Shown one piece after another: positions 5,859 to 5,890 of a stretch of DNA of 5,890 nucleotides. The DNA comes from Oscillospiraceae bacterium (GTDB lineage: Bacteria > Bacillota > Clostridia > Oscillospirales > Ruminococcaceae). The stretch spans positions 1-5,890 of the forward strand of contig JAGAEK010000117.1 of assembly GCA_017828835.1 (NCBI GenBank). Direction: 5' to 3'. Below the pieces are notes generated by a model. That model was given only the letters and a program-made list of their open reading frames with translations, made no database searches and was not told the origin of the DNA. Numbering within the stretch: position 1 is the stretch's first letter; the number at the start of each line of letters is the position of its first letter. The translations under genes were made by a program, and so were the position numbers.

Positions 5859-5890
5859 GATATTTGTGATTTTGTCGCTTTATGCGGGAA

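Noticed and set aside
1..5890. CRISPR array, tRNA, rRNA or complete insertion sequence
   Set aside because: No spaced direct repeats, cloverleaf-like sequence, ribosomal RNA-like sequence or transposase gene was seen in the window.

Overview
The window looks like a piece of a Gram-positive, probably clostridial (gut Firmicute-type), genome. The evidence is a TnpV-family transposon protein, SigA-type promoters with 17-bp spacers, a Gram-positive LexA box of the form CGAAC-N4-GTTC, GGAG/AGGG-type ribosome binding sites, and lipoproteins with a C-x4-C-x-H-x4-C 'DPLC' motif that I associate with clostridial genomes. No database search was possible, so the taxonomy is inference.

Layout. The left edge (2-370, + strand) is the 3' part of a tnpV-type gene, closed by a strong intrinsic terminator (376-416). 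It converges on a tightly packed four-gene operon on the minus strand (5625 down to 451). In transcription order this is: a lipoprotein with a long N-terminal extension (5625-4366), a paralogous lipoprotein (4363-3242), an ABC ATPase (3242-2382), and an internally duplicated ABC-2 type permease (2385-451). The junctions are a 2-bp gap, a TGATG overlap and an ATGA overlap, so the four products are probably made together. The apparent role is an ATP-driven membrane exporter or signal-responsive transporter with two surface-anchored lipoprotein partners. The substrate is unknown. Lantibiotic-immunity systems (lipoprotein plus ABC-2 exporter) are a loose analogy only.

The right intergenic region (5626-5890) is dense with regulatory sequence. 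The operon has a clear minus-strand promoter with an extended -10 (5728-5700). It lies between two copies of a perfect 12-bp inverted repeat (5682-5693 and 5766-5777). This is the geometry of an invertible (phase-variable) promoter, or of a pair of looping operators. The right-hand copy also merges with a 24-bp hairpin/palindrome (5772-5795). Facing right, a consensus TTGACA-N17-TATAAT promoter (5830-5858) has a near-perfect LexA/SOS box inside its spacer, so an SOS-controlled gene (lexA itself is a good guess) starts just beyond the window.

The most notable points are the inverted repeat around the operon promoter, the SOS box, the duplicated lipoproteins with a candidate metal-binding CCHC motif, and signs that the permease lost its last transmembrane segment and its operon terminator next to the mobile tnpV segment.
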